Both the position numbers and the translations under genes were made by a program. DNA of 64,000 nucleotides from contig NZ_SUPW01000012.1 in assembly GCF_013337285.1 (NCBI RefSeq), forward strand, positions 28,011-92,010, given 5' to 3'. Below the pieces are notes generated by a model. The model worked only from the letters and a program-made list of their open reading frames with translations, was not told the DNA's origin and did no database searches. Below are positions 46,731-55,889 of this stretch, piece after piece. Position 1 is the first letter of the stretch, and every line of letters begins with the position of its first letter. This DNA is from Agrobacterium tumefaciens. Its GTDB lineage: Bacteria > Pseudomonadota > Alphaproteobacteria > Rhizobiales > Rhizobiaceae.

Positions 46731-47963
46731 CTAAGGCGTAACGCTCTGTGGCGTTGCGACGCCATCCGTTGAGAGAAATTCCCGGCCAAGCAGCGCCTCC
46801 TGCTCGGAGAGCTGGCGCTTGAAGCGTTCATTGGCATAGGCAATCCGCTGCCTCACCGCCCCGTCTCCAGCGAGTATCTCCTTCACCAGCCCGATGACGT
46901 CCTCGACTTCGAACGTGTCGATGTGCCGGGCAAATTTATCCTGATCGAAATCACTCATAAGGTCGTTGAACTTGCGGGCATAACCTATTGATATCGTCGG
47001 ATTTCCGAGCTTCAGAGAGCAGACGAGGCCATGATATCGCGACACCACGGCAAGATCGATTGCCGCCATTTGTTGCATGATATCGCGCAGCGTTGCCGCC
47101 GAGCTGATCTCGATCTGCGACATCTCATCCTCAGAGAGCATATCCGTCAGCAGAAACATCAGATCCGCGCAGGCGACCTTATCCGTAACGTCGCCCATCA
47201 AAAGCGTGATGCGATGGCCTTCACCGATCAACCAGCTCACGAGCCGTGAGAGCTTGTGGATATAGGCTTTGTAAATCTGGGCGGCCTCGGGATCGTTGTG
47301 ACGCCAGCCGCGATAGTCCATGACGCCGACGCCTATTCTCATGACGCCGTCGGCGGAGCTCTCCTGGTGTGGCACAGGAACAGGAAGATCAAAGGCGATA
47401 TCGGGGTAACGATGGTCTCGCGACACGTCAACACCGATCATTTTCATATAGTTGAGCGAGAAATCGTCCCGGTAGGATCGATAGGAGGCCATCTGTGCGG
47501 CGGAGCGCAGGAACCAGCGGCTGAGACGGCTTTTCATCGGACCGGCGCCGATGCTGACGAAAGCGATCCGCGTGTTACGAAGGCGTGCGACGAGACACCA
47601 GCAAAACACGACAAAAGGCCAGCCGAACCATTTTTCCTGAAAATCATCGAGGATGCCGGTCCCCGGTATGATCATCAGGTCGGCTTTGTCGAAATGAAAC
47701 AGGGAACTGAGCAGTAGCTGCAAGCGTCGCGGCACCTTGCCGAGCATCTTGTCCAGTTGCCTCATCCACGCATTCGTCAGGGGAGGCCCCCCAACGCCCA
47801 TCGAACGAATATTGAACTTCGCGCTGACGACGGTCGGACTTGCGCAGATACACAGCAGATCGGCATCGGGCCTCATCCTGCGCAGATAGAGGAGCATGGC
47901 TTCCAGCGATCCGTCATTGCCCGAATTGCCGGAGCCGAATTGTCCAAGGAGAGTGATCCTCAT
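46731..47963 (-). CDS. Polysaccharide pyruvyl transferase family protein
   Basis: 410 aa, PF04230-type. The N-terminal MRITLLGQFGSGNSGNDGSLEAML and the C-terminal VVSRYHGLVCSLKLGNPTISIGYARKFNDLM patterns are diagnostic; the RYHG His is in the active-site region of CsaB/ExoV-like enzymes. These add a ketal-linked pyruvate from phosphoenolpyruvate to a sugar, giving negative charge. It is on the same strand as the flippase, 224 bases upstream. A pyruvylated, acidic polymer is therefore likely. Confidence 0.9.
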   Translation of the reverse strand: MRITLLGQFGSGNSGNDGSLEAMLLYLRRMRPDADLLCICASPTVVSAKFNIRSMGVGGPPLTNAWMRQLDKMLGKVPRRLQLLLSSLFHFDKADLMIIPGTGILDDFQEKWFGWPFVVFCWCLVARLRNTRIAFVSIGAGPMKSRLSRWFLRSAAQMASYRSYRDDFSLNYMKMIGVDVSRDHRYPDIAFDLPVPVPHQESSADGVMRIGVGVMDYRGWRHNDPEAAQIYKAYIHKLSRLVSWLIGEGHRITLLMGDVTDKVACADLMFLLTDMLSEDEMSQIEISSAATLRDIMQQMAAIDLAVVSRYHGLVCSLKLGNPTISIGYARKFNDLMSDFDQDKFARHIDTFEVEDVIGLVKEILAGDGAVRQRIAYANERFKRQLSEQEALLGREFLSTDGVATPQSVTP

Positions 47964-48233
47964 TTATTTTCCAATCGCAGCACGGCGCCGACACGCTCGA
48001 TATGGCATTGATATCTGCTGGATCAGGACGACCCCACACCGACATTCGGGTTGGGCCTTACGCCAAACGAATAGTCTGGCCGAAGCAAACCTCTCAAAGG
48101 AAGATACAGCTAAGCCTAAGATGCAGCTGCCTGTCATTCCGTGGCTTTCTAGTATGTCTCGTTAGCCGCCACTTGAGCCATCCGCCGTTGATCCATTGCG
48201 GTGTGGTTGCGGGTGCAAGAGCGAGAGTGTCCC

Positions 48234-49433
48234 ATGAAGCTTGCCTATTTTGTGCTTCCCCATATCGGCGGCACCTATTCCGTCTTCAAACATCTTCGCA
48301 AAGGCCTCGCTGCCTATGGCATCGACGTTCGATGGCTCGGCGTGTGCAAGGAAACATATGGGCTGCCGGTCGATCTGCAGGATGAAAAGGCATTCGGTCA
48401 ACTGCTGCGCATGCCCGTCAATCTCAGCGAACGTGATTGCGCAGGGCAGATGGCGGCAGCTATCGAAGAGGGCGGGTTCGACGGCGTGATCGTCAACGTC
48501 CTTGGCGATAAGTTGCAGACAAATATCGCGCGTTATCTCCCCGAAGGCATTCTGCGTATTCTCGTCGTCCATAATATCTCGCCTGGAACATACGCGGCCG
48601 CGCGTGCGGTCCGCGACTATGCCCATGTGACGATCGGCGTGTCGGAGCGGTGCCGTGCCGATCTGGTCGCGCGCAACGGTTTTTCGAAGGATCGCACCTA
48701 CGCAATCCCGAATGCGGTGGACAGCGATGCGTTCCGCAGTCAGGCGGTTCGACGCCTCAACCGGGGGCCGGAACTCAAGGCTCTCTTCGTCGGGCGCATT
48801 GAAGACGCGTCGAAGGGCGTGATGTGGCTGCGGGAAATACTGGATGCGTCGCCCGAGGCGGTGCGCCTGACGATCGTCGGAGATGGGCCGGACATGGGCA
48901 AACTCCAGCGAAGATTGGCCGGCCACGGCGGTCGCGTCAGTTATGCAGGAGCCGTCCAGCTTTCCGACATACCCGTCATCATGGCCAGTCACGATGTTCT
49001 CATCATGCCGTCGCGCTTCGAGGGGCTTGGCATGACGATGATCGAGGCAATGGCCGGCGGCTGTGTCCCGGTCGTGTCGCATATCCGCGGGGTGACTGAC
49101 ACGATCGTCGAGACGGGCCGAAACGGCTTCCTGTTCCCCATCGGCAATTATACGGCAGCGGCCAACGCCATCGCACGCTTGCATGCCGATCGCGACCTTC
49201 TCGAGCGAATGTCGATTGCGGGAAAGGAAATGGTCCTGAACCTCTTCAGCATCGAGCGGATGGCCGCACGCTATAACGAAGTCATCACCGGGACACTGAA
49301 CGACCGTCCAGGCCTGTCAACAGTGCTGAGGATGGAGGACTGGTCCATTCCCGCCGGGTTGAGGCCGGGCTTTAGAACCTATTTGCCATTGCCATTGAAA
49401 AACTGGCTCCGCGTCGTTCGTGAACGGCTCTGA
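48234..49433 (+). CDS. Family 4 glycosyltransferase
   Basis: 399 aa from ATG 48234 (a GTG-type frame opens at 48201). GT-B fold: MKLAYFVLPHIGGTYSVF with a Gly-rich acceptor loop, then the nucleotide-sugar domain with ALFVGRIEDASKGV, LTIVGDGPDMGKL and the family EX7E motif in RFEGLGMTMIEAMAGGCVPV. It begins the + strand half of the assembly genes and is 4 bases before the DUF4038 glycosidase gene. Donor and acceptor sugars are unknown; GDP-mannose or GDP-fucose are possible donors. Confidence 0.92.
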   Translation: MKLAYFVLPHIGGTYSVFKHLRKGLAAYGIDVRWLGVCKETYGLPVDLQDEKAFGQLLRMPVNLSERDCAGQMAAAIEEGGFDGVIVNVLGDKLQTNIARYLPEGILRILVVHNISPGTYAAARAVRDYAHVTIGVSERCRADLVARNGFSKDRTYAIPNAVDSDAFRSQAVRRLNRGPELKALFVGRIEDASKGVMWLREILDASPEAVRLTIVGDGPDMGKLQRRLAGHGGRVSYAGAVQLSDIPVIMASHDVLIMPSRFEGLGMTMIEAMAGGCVPVVSHIRGVTDTIVETGRNGFLFPIGNYTAAANAIARLHADRDLLERMSIAGKEMVLNLFSIERMAARYNEVITGTLNDRPGLSTVLRMEDWSIPAGLRPGFRTYLPLPLKNWLRVVRERL

Positions 49434-49437
49434 AGCG

Positions 49438-50757
49438 ATGATCGACGATCAGCGGCGACTTGGACATCTGTGCAGCGTCTTGCTTCTTTGGCTATGCATG
49501 TTTTCGACCTGTATGGCACAGGATACCGCGTTTCCGCTGCGAACGGCGCAGGACGGTCAATATCTGGAGGACAGCAAGGGTCTGCCATTCCTTGTTATCG
49601 GCGACAGTGCCTGGTCGCTGATTGGCGATACCTCCATCCCCGATGCGGAATTTTATCTGGAAACCCGAAAGCGGCAGGGCTTCAACACCGTGCTCGTATC
49701 GCTGATCGAGCATCAGTTCTCCCGCAAGGCGCCGGCAAACTTCTACGACGAAAAACCTTTTGTCGGCGCTCCATTCGATCGACCGAACGAGGCCTATTTC
49801 GACAGGGCAGAAGCGTTCATAAAGGCAGCCGCCAGTCGCAACCTGCTGGTGCTTCTCTGCCCGGCCTATATGGGCGCGCGCGGTGGGCCGGAAGGATGGT
49901 ATCAGGACATGGTCGCAGCCGGGCCGGAAAAGCTTCGGGCCTATGGACGCTATGTCGGACAACGTTTTGCGAAGTACCCGAACATCATCTGGGTGCAGGG
50001 CGGAGATTATGATCCGCCCGATCGTAACCTGGTCACGGCTGTTGTCATGGGGATCGCGGAAACCAATCCTTCTGCATTGCAGACCTTCCATGGCAATCCC
50101 GACACCGTGACGAGCGATTTTTGGCGGGATGCGTCCTGGCTCGATATTGATTCGATTTATACGTACCACAATGTCGCGACGGCGGTGCTGGATCGTTATC
50201 GATCTGGACCGCGACGGCCTTTTTTCCTGATCGAAAGCGCTTATGAAGGCGAAAACAATGTCAGGGAACGTCAGGTTCGTCTTATTGCCTATGGCGCCAT
50301 GCTGTCGGGAGCGAGTGGTCAGCTTTACGGCAACAATCCGGTCTGGCATTTTTCCGCCGCCGGGCTTTATGACGCAAAGGACAGCTGGCAGGATTCGCTC
50401 AACAGCCGTGGCGCTCAAAGCATCACCCATCTGGCAGCGCTTTTCAGTCAACTGGCGTGGTGGAAGCTCGTGCCGGATCAGGGAAGCCTGCTGAAAAGCG
50501 ATGGGGACGCATTCGCGGCGCGCGACAGGGATGGCGCGTTCGCCTTGATCTATCTCGACACGCCTTCCGTTACCATCGATCTCGACAGTCTGGCAGCCGG
50601 CGAGAAAACCCTTCGCTGGTACGATCCGTCGAACGGACTTTACATCGAACCGATCGAGCGTCTAGGCCGCAGCGGCGTTCGCAACGTCACCGTCCCCGCA
50701 TCGGCGAATGCCTCTGGCTTTCAGGATTGGATCGCCATTATCTCCGCTCGGAAATGA
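49438..50757 (+). CDS. Secreted DUF4038-type glycoside hydrolase
   Basis: 439 aa from ATG 49438, 4 bases after the glycosyltransferase stop (GTG at 49420 possible). Signal peptide about residues 10-28 (CSVLLLWLCMFSTCMAQD). The DUF4038 barrel (about 35-340) shows the family GQYLEDSKGLPFLVIGDSAWSL start, FNTVLVSLIEHQF, YVGQRFAKYPNIIWVQGGDYDP and a candidate catalytic acid in FFLIESAYEGE. The C-terminal about 90 residues match the Collagen_bind_2 beta-sandwich often fused to it. Relatives cleave plant or bacterial glycans, some as apiosidases. Inside an assembly operon it may edit or release the home-made polymer. Confidence 0.88.
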   Translation: MIDDQRRLGHLCSVLLLWLCMFSTCMAQDTAFPLRTAQDGQYLEDSKGLPFLVIGDSAWSLIGDTSIPDAEFYLETRKRQGFNTVLVSLIEHQFSRKAPANFYDEKPFVGAPFDRPNEAYFDRAEAFIKAAASRNLLVLLCPAYMGARGGPEGWYQDMVAAGPEKLRAYGRYVGQRFAKYPNIIWVQGGDYDPPDRNLVTAVVMGIAETNPSALQTFHGNPDTVTSDFWRDASWLDIDSIYTYHNVATAVLDRYRSGPRRPFFLIESAYEGENNVRERQVRLIAYGAMLSGASGQLYGNNPVWHFSAAGLYDAKDSWQDSLNSRGAQSITHLAALFSQLAWWKLVPDQGSLLKSDGDAFAARDRDGAFALIYLDTPSVTIDLDSLAAGEKTLRWYDPSNGLYIEPIERLGRSGVRNVTVPASANASGFQDWIAIISARK

Positions 50758-51012
50758 TCGCCCCCAGACGTTGTTGGCTGCCGAGTCGTTCATTCGTTGT
50801 CACCGGCAGTCAAGGTCGTGGCCCTAGCTCTTTCGATGGTTGATCCGGTCTGGGAGTAGGCAGGGTAGATGTTAATGGCGACACCCTCTCCCTTTGGTGG
50901 ATTCCACACGCCTTTTGCCCGCATACCCCTCAGGGCCGGTGTTTTTTAGGATCGTCATGAGGCGACTATCGTTGCAAGTGGGCCGCCAAGGTTCATAGCG
51001 TGGGGATCAGAC

Positions 51013-52158
51013 ATGTCGGGGATACTCTTCAACACCATCGCTACCTTCATCCTGTGCGTATCTCTCATTGTCCTTCTCAGGCGCCTGACCATTGCGTTTC
51101 AGCTTGTGGATCGCCCCGATTCAATCCGCAAACGCCACACCGGAGCCGTTCCGCTGTGCGGCGGCATAGCAATCTTTTCCGCCTTCGCCGTTGCCGCCTT
51201 TGTTGGCGGGTGGAGCGCGGCTCTCGGCATGAACTTCTGGCTCGGGCTGGCGGTCATTCTGCTGATGGGCGTCGTTGACGATCGCAGGCCGCTACCGGCA
51301 GCAGGACGCCTTGTCATGCAACTGGCAATGGCGATTGCGCTCGTAGGTGGTGCCAATATCGGCTCTCTTTCTGTCGGCGTGCTTTTCACGCAGAATTCGG
51401 AATTGTTCCTGCCGCTGTTTTTCGTCATCGGCGTTCTCTTCGTCACCGGGCTGGTGAATTCGTGGAACATGCTGGATGGCGTGGACGGGCTTGCGGGTGG
51501 CACCGCCGGCGTCGCGTTGATCTGGCTGATGATCGTGGCGATCTTCGCAGGCGTCGGCGACATCATTCCGCCGCTTCAGGCGCTTTCGGTATGCCTCTGC
51601 GCTTTTCTGGTCTTCAACATGCGCGGCCCATGGCGCGCAAGGGCGAGCATATTCCTCGGTGATGCGGGCAGCACTGCGCTCGGCGCAACGATAGCCTACG
51701 TGATCATCCTGCTGGCAACCAGAAGCAGTGCGGTATCCTTTCCGGCTTTACTCTGGATCGTCATTCTGCCGATCACCGATACGCTCAGCCTGATTGTCCG
51801 TCGCATCCTGCACGGTCGCAGTCCAATGTCGGCCGATCGCTGGCACTTTCATCATCTGCTTCTCGACTACGGTCTCACGCCGGCAGCGGCAACGAACACG
51901 CTGATCGTCATTTCCTTCATTTGCGGAAGCATCGGTTTTGCCGGGATAAAAGCCGGCATCCCGGCGGAAATAATGGCCGCAGGCCTTCTCGTGCCGATTG
52001 CCCTCCACACCATATTCGTCCTTGCCGCGACAGGCTCTCTCTCGAAAATCCTGCTTCACAGGGGCAATATCGACGTCTACCGCGAGGTAGTGCGTCTGCC
52101 CGTCGTTGCCAACGCCGCGTCGGAGCCAAGAGCGATACAATCGCCGAATGAAGAGTAA
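51013..52158 (+). CDS. WecA/MraY-family undecaprenyl-phosphate sugar-1-phosphate transferase
   Basis: 381 aa, about ten membrane segments. Active-site motifs of the WecA group are visible: the Asp pair in MGVVDDRRPLPA, NSWNMLDGVDGLAGG, FLGDAGSTALG and the His motif DRWHFHHLLLD. It starts repeat-unit synthesis by moving a hexosamine-1-phosphate (usually GlcNAc-1-P) from the UDP-sugar onto undecaprenyl phosphate. That differs from the ExoY/WcaJ (PssA) initiators more usual in rhizobial exopolysaccharides. The WecA-type start and a PIG-L deacetylase in the same locus both fit an amino sugar at the base of the repeat. Confidence 0.92.
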   Translation: MSGILFNTIATFILCVSLIVLLRRLTIAFQLVDRPDSIRKRHTGAVPLCGGIAIFSAFAVAAFVGGWSAALGMNFWLGLAVILLMGVVDDRRPLPAAGRLVMQLAMAIALVGGANIGSLSVGVLFTQNSELFLPLFFVIGVLFVTGLVNSWNMLDGVDGLAGGTAGVALIWLMIVAIFAGVGDIIPPLQALSVCLCAFLVFNMRGPWRARASIFLGDAGSTALGATIAYVIILLATRSSAVSFPALLWIVILPITDTLSLIVRRILHGRSPMSADRWHFHHLLLDYGLTPAAATNTLIVISFICGSIGFAGIKAGIPAEIMAAGLLVPIALHTIFVLAATGSLSKILLHRGNIDVYREVVRLPVVANAASEPRAIQSPNEE

Positions 52159-52165
52159 TCGCATC

Positions 52166-52864
52166 ATGAAATCGCCGTGGCCCGGACCGCGAATTCCCGC
52201 AAAGGCCGTTTCGAAAGGGCGGCCCTGGCGTTCGCGCATGTCGCGCAACATCAAAAACAACTGGCTGTCGAAACGGAGTTCGATTTGCCTGGGTGCCATC
52301 ATCTTGAGTGCAATCGGCCTCTACGGACTGGCACTCGTTTCGGCAGGATCTCTCCTTGTGGTGGAGGATCCGCCGGCGCAGGCCGATGTCATCGTGGTTC
52401 TGGGCGGTAACGGGCCTCCTAGAGCGGCTCAGGCGGCAAAACTCTGGCATGAGGGACGGGCGCCCCTCGTTCTGGTGGTTGGCTACGGGGATTGCGACTT
52501 CATTCGAGACATGCTGGTGCAGTTGGGGGTCAATGTCGCAGCCATTTCAAAAGAATGTCTTTCGCTCAGCACTTGGGAAAACGCGACCTTCGCAGAGCCG
52601 ATACTGACTGGAATGGCAGCAAGGCGCGCCATTCTGGTCACGAGCTGGTTTCATTCACGGCGTGCGGTAAAGCGCTTCCGGTTTGTGATGCCTCAAATCG
52701 AGTGGATTTCCCTTCCTGCGCACAGGACCGTGCCGCTGTGGCGGCTTGCCGTGGACGCCGATGGTGTTCAGGTTTTCAAGGAGTACGCCAAAACGCTCTT
52801 TTACGACCTCAGAAGCAGTTTCGTGCGGGATTTGCCTCCGGTTCAGGCAGGGATCGCTTCATGA
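52166..52864 (+). CDS. YdcF/DUF218-family membrane-anchored protein
   Basis: 232 aa if started at ATG 52166 with GAAGAG upstream; ATG 52148 and ATG 52238 are alternatives. A basic N-terminal part precedes one membrane helix (about 42-62), then the DUF218 domain: ADVIVVLGGNGPPRAAQAAKLW, APLVLVVGYG, LSTWENATF, ILVTSWFHSRRAVKRF. The family (ElyC, SanA, YdcF) sits in the inner membrane and is linked to undecaprenyl-phosphate and envelope homeostasis; its reaction is unproved. Here it stands between the initiator and a polymerase-like gene, and its stop overlaps the next start as ATGA, so it works with lipid-linked intermediates. Confidence 0.8.
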   Translation: MKSPWPGPRIPAKAVSKGRPWRSRMSRNIKNNWLSKRSSICLGAIILSAIGLYGLALVSAGSLLVVEDPPAQADVIVVLGGNGPPRAAQAAKLWHEGRAPLVLVVGYGDCDFIRDMLVQLGVNVAAISKECLSLSTWENATFAEPILTGMAARRAILVTSWFHSRRAVKRFRFVMPQIEWISLPAHRTVPLWRLAVDADGVQVFKEYAKTLFYDLRSSFVRDLPPVQAGIAS

Positions 52865-54138
52865 ACACGCTTCTGGTTTTCTGCCTTTTCGGTGGTGTTG
52901 TCCTGCTCATTTGTTGGGGAATGATGCGCCGGGAGCGAATTTACGAGTTCCCGTTTTTGACGGGCGTCATCACGTTCAGTTTCATCCTGCCGCAGGTTCC
53001 GGGCCTCGCGTCAGAAAGATTCCTGCCGGAAGGCGCGTTTGCCAGAGCCGCGCTGTTCATGATGCTGTGCCTTTTCATGTGCTGGTGGGGATGGAGCCGA
53101 ACGACAAAACCCTTTGCATTCTTCCGGATCGATTTCGATGAAACACGTCTGCTGCTCGTCGCTGCCGTTCTCTCGGTCGCCGGGGCCTACTTCTATTTCA
53201 AGCTGAGCCGTTTGCCGGGGGAGTTGACCATTGCGGTGCAGATGACCGGTGTTCCGGTCATGTACATCTTCTTTTCGCGGCTGTTGAGTTATGGTCTGGC
53301 CATTGCGGTGCTCTGCCTTGCACGACGATTTTCCTGGCTGGCGCTGGTCGTCCTCGCCTTCGATCTCGTCTTTTATCTGGATCGCATCGTGATAACGGGA
53401 AAGCGCGCCGAAGCGGTGGAACTCATCATGATGTTTGCGCTGGCATGGTGGTTTCACAAAGGATGGGCGATCCCGCGCATCCTCGTCATCATTGCGCTTT
53501 TCCTCGGTACACTGTCGATGAACAGCATGGGCGACTACCGCGCCATTACCAAGGCCAACGACGCGCCCGTCTGGGATGACATCAAGAAGATAGATTTCGT
53601 CGGCAATCTTGAAAAGGTGTTCCGGGATGGCGGCGACGAGATGCGCAATGCGATCATGCGGATCGACGACACCGCAAGCACGCTGCAATTCGACTACGGC
53701 AAGTTCCATTGGAACAGACTGGTGTTCAACTTCGTGCCCGCGCAGCTGGTGGGCGTGGAGGTCAAGCAATCCTTCATGCTGCCTGTCCCGGTCCAATCGC
53801 GCGACTACAATCCCGTCCTCGGCACGACGGAGACCGGGATGGCGGATGCGTTCGGGTCGTTCTGGTATCTGGGAGCGTTCAAGTTTTTCCTGCTCGCCTA
53901 TCTGGTGCGCCGGATCTGGGTGACCGCGAACATGGGCGAGTTTGCGGCGCAATTCACCTATCTGTTGTCGATCGTACCTTCCATGCACGCCATATCGCAT
54001 CAGACCGACTGGGTTCTGATGGTCTGGGTGCATATGCTGATGTTTGCAGCGCCGGCGCTGGCATTTGCCGTCATACCCGCGCGCGAGCAGCAGCGTCGGT
54101 ACGAAATACCATCTTTGACGTCTCAGGCCGGAGGGTAG
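52861..54138 (+). CDS. Multi-spanning membrane protein, probable Wzy-type polymerase
   Basis: 425 aa from ATG 52861, overlapping the upstream stop (ATGA). About ten hydrophobic segments with one large soluble loop (about residues 220-320) containing NSMGDYRAITKAN, a Lys/Asp-rich stretch and VEVKQSFMLPVPVQSRDYNPV. This layout, together with the absence of another polymerase candidate in a Wzx-type locus, is the basis for the call. Wzy proteins join repeat units at the periplasmic face and share little sequence. It is followed 3 bases on by the acetyltransferase gene. The function is inferred from topology and context. Confidence 0.75.
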   Translation: MNTLLVFCLFGGVVLLICWGMMRRERIYEFPFLTGVITFSFILPQVPGLASERFLPEGAFARAALFMMLCLFMCWWGWSRTTKPFAFFRIDFDETRLLLVAAVLSVAGAYFYFKLSRLPGELTIAVQMTGVPVMYIFFSRLLSYGLAIAVLCLARRFSWLALVVLAFDLVFYLDRIVITGKRAEAVELIMMFALAWWFHKGWAIPRILVIIALFLGTLSMNSMGDYRAITKANDAPVWDDIKKIDFVGNLEKVFRDGGDEMRNAIMRIDDTASTLQFDYGKFHWNRLVFNFVPAQLVGVEVKQSFMLPVPVQSRDYNPVLGTTETGMADAFGSFWYLGAFKFFLLAYLVRRIWVTANMGEFAAQFTYLLSIVPSMHAISHQTDWVLMVWVHMLMFAAPALAFAVIPAREQQRRYEIPSLTSQAGG

Positions 54139-54141
54139 GCG

Positions 54142-54750
54142 ATGCGCTCACGATACGACGATCCCGGCTTTCAGCATGCGACGACGCCGCTGCCGCGTTT
54201 CGGCGGTCCGACCTTTGCCTTGCATTTCCGGTTGAAACGGCTGGGATGGATGATCGTCTGGCGGCTCCTCGCCAGCTGGACGCCGCCGCCGATGCGGCGC
54301 TGGCGCAATTTTCTCCTGCGCAGTTTCGGCGCGCGCCTGCATGCCACCGCGATGGTGCATTCCGGGGCGATCGTGTGGTGGCCGGGGCATCTCGTCATGG
54401 AGCGTCACACATCTCTCGGACCCGGCGTGATCTGCTACAACGTCGACATGATCACCATCCGCCAATATGCCTCGGTGTCGCAACGTGCCCATCTGTGCAC
54501 CGGCTCGCATGACGTTCAGGATAGCGCATTTCCCCTCGTGACGCGGCCGGTGATGATCGAGGAGGACGCGTGGGTGGCAGCGGAAGCTTTCGTCGGTCCG
54601 GGTGTCGTCGTCGGCAAGGGGGCCGTGCTCGGTGCACGTGCCGTTACAGTGAAGTCTCTGGAGCCGTGGACGATTTATGTCGGCAACCCGGCAAGGCCGG
54701 TCGGCTCCCGCCGTCAGGAAGCGGCTGCGTCCGGCGCGCTCAACCGATAA
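54142..54750 (+). CDS. WcaF-like hexapeptide-repeat acetyltransferase
   Basis: 202 aa, left-handed beta-helix acyltransferase of the colanic-acid WcaF group. N-terminal GGPTFALHFRLKRLGW and PMRRWRNFLLRSFGARL are family features; the hexapeptide coils run from about 85 to 190 with the catalytic His in LCTGSHDVQD and VGPGVVVGKGAVLGARAV near the end. It would O-acetylate a sugar using acetyl-CoA. Its last 37 bases overlap the end of the converging glycosyltransferase gene. Confidence 0.9.
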   Translation: MRSRYDDPGFQHATTPLPRFGGPTFALHFRLKRLGWMIVWRLLASWTPPPMRRWRNFLLRSFGARLHATAMVHSGAIVWWPGHLVMERHTSLGPGVICYNVDMITIRQYASVSQRAHLCTGSHDVQDSAFPLVTRPVMIEEDAWVAAEAFVGPGVVVGKGAVLGARAVTVKSLEPWTIYVGNPARPVGSRRQEAAASGALNR

Positions 54751-55889
54751 CCCTCCAGCGTGGCATGGGCGATGGCCGGCCAGGTGAATTTCTCCAGCAC
54801 AAGCCGACGGCCGTTTTCGCCCATCGTTCTCGATTTGGCCGGGTTGGCGAGAACGCTTGCCAGGGCCTTGGCAACCTCGGCCGCATCAACCGCGACGATA
54901 AGCCCGGCGTCGGCAGAACCAACTTCGGGAAAGTGGCACTGGTCGGTGATCACCACAGGCGTACCGCAGGCGAGCGCTTCGGTGATCGCCATGCTGAAAC
55001 CTTCCTGCCGGCTTGGCAGGCAGAAGCAGTCGGCATCGACCATGGCTTCGAGCTTCGCTTCGCCGTAGATGGCTCCGACCATAAAGACCCGGTCCCGGAT
55101 GTTCAGTTTTTTGACCAGGTGCATAAAATGGCCCTCTGCTCCACCCGGTGGACCTGCAACGACAAGATCAACGTCGACATAGGTTTCACAGATAGCCGCG
55201 AAGGCCGAGGCGAGAATGTCGATACCCTTTTTGATGTGCAGGCGGGACAGGAACAGAATGTAACGCCTGCCATGCGCCAGGGCGATTTTCTGCTTGAAAT
55301 GTCCTCGGGCCGGCAGGGGATCGAATTCCTCGGCGAAAACCCCGTTTGGTATGATCAGATTGCGTGCCTGGAAATTCAGCGGCTCTACGGCGGCCATTTC
55401 ATCGACGTTCAGCAGATGTAGAAAAGCAGCCTCGTTCAGCATCTTGCGATAACAGAGCATCAGGGCGATTTTCTTTTTCCACGATCGCTGTCCAAGGCTC
55501 CAGTGATCCAGCATGCCGGCCGGGCAAATGCAGTAGGGGACGCCTGCAGCGCGGGCCAGCTTGGACGCATAGAGCAGAAATGGCTCCCATACGCCGTGAA
55601 TATGCATGAAGGATGCATCTTTCAGCAAGGCTTTCAGCATGCGCCGGCCCCTGAAGCAGAACAGCGTCTCCAGCCTCCCGGCTGGCTGCAGCAGATGCCA
55701 GTGGATATTTTCGAAATGCGGTATGCTGCGACCGATTTCCTTGACCTGTGCCTCGATGGCGGCGTCGCCATAGCTGACGATATTCACATCCAGGCCCAGC
55801 CCGGCCTGCGCGGCGGCAAGGCGCATGGCAACGGCCTGCAACCCGCCATGCTTGGGATCAATCGAAGCGATGACGTGGATAATCTTCAT
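54714..55889 (-). CDS. Family 4 glycosyltransferase (distal of three)
   Basis: 391 aa, GT-B fold. N-terminal MKIIHVIASIDPKHGGLQAV with the acceptor Gly loop; donor domain ILFLSRLHIKKGIDIL, VFMVGAIYGEAKLEA, and the EX7E motif in RQEGFSMAITEALACGTPVVI. It starts inside the stop of the next GT4 gene upstream (ATGA) and ends overlapping the acetyltransferase gene tail to tail by 37 bases. It adds one sugar of the repeat; the sugar is unknown. Confidence 0.92.
   Translation of the reverse strand: MKIIHVIASIDPKHGGLQAVAMRLAAAQAGLGLDVNIVSYGDAAIEAQVKEIGRSIPHFENIHWHLLQPAGRLETLFCFRGRRMLKALLKDASFMHIHGVWEPFLLYASKLARAAGVPYCICPAGMLDHWSLGQRSWKKKIALMLCYRKMLNEAAFLHLLNVDEMAAVEPLNFQARNLIIPNGVFAEEFDPLPARGHFKQKIALAHGRRYILFLSRLHIKKGIDILASAFAAICETYVDVDLVVAGPPGGAEGHFMHLVKKLNIRDRVFMVGAIYGEAKLEAMVDADCFCLPSRQEGFSMAITEALACGTPVVITDQCHFPEVGSADAGLIVAVDAAEVAKALASVLANPAKSRTMGENGRRLVLEKFTWPAIAHATLEGYRLSAPDAAAS

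Noticed and set aside
52492..52860. N-terminal extension of the polymerase-like frame
   Set aside because: Lies within the YdcF-like gene in another frame; the ATG at 52861 with ATGA coupling is the better start.
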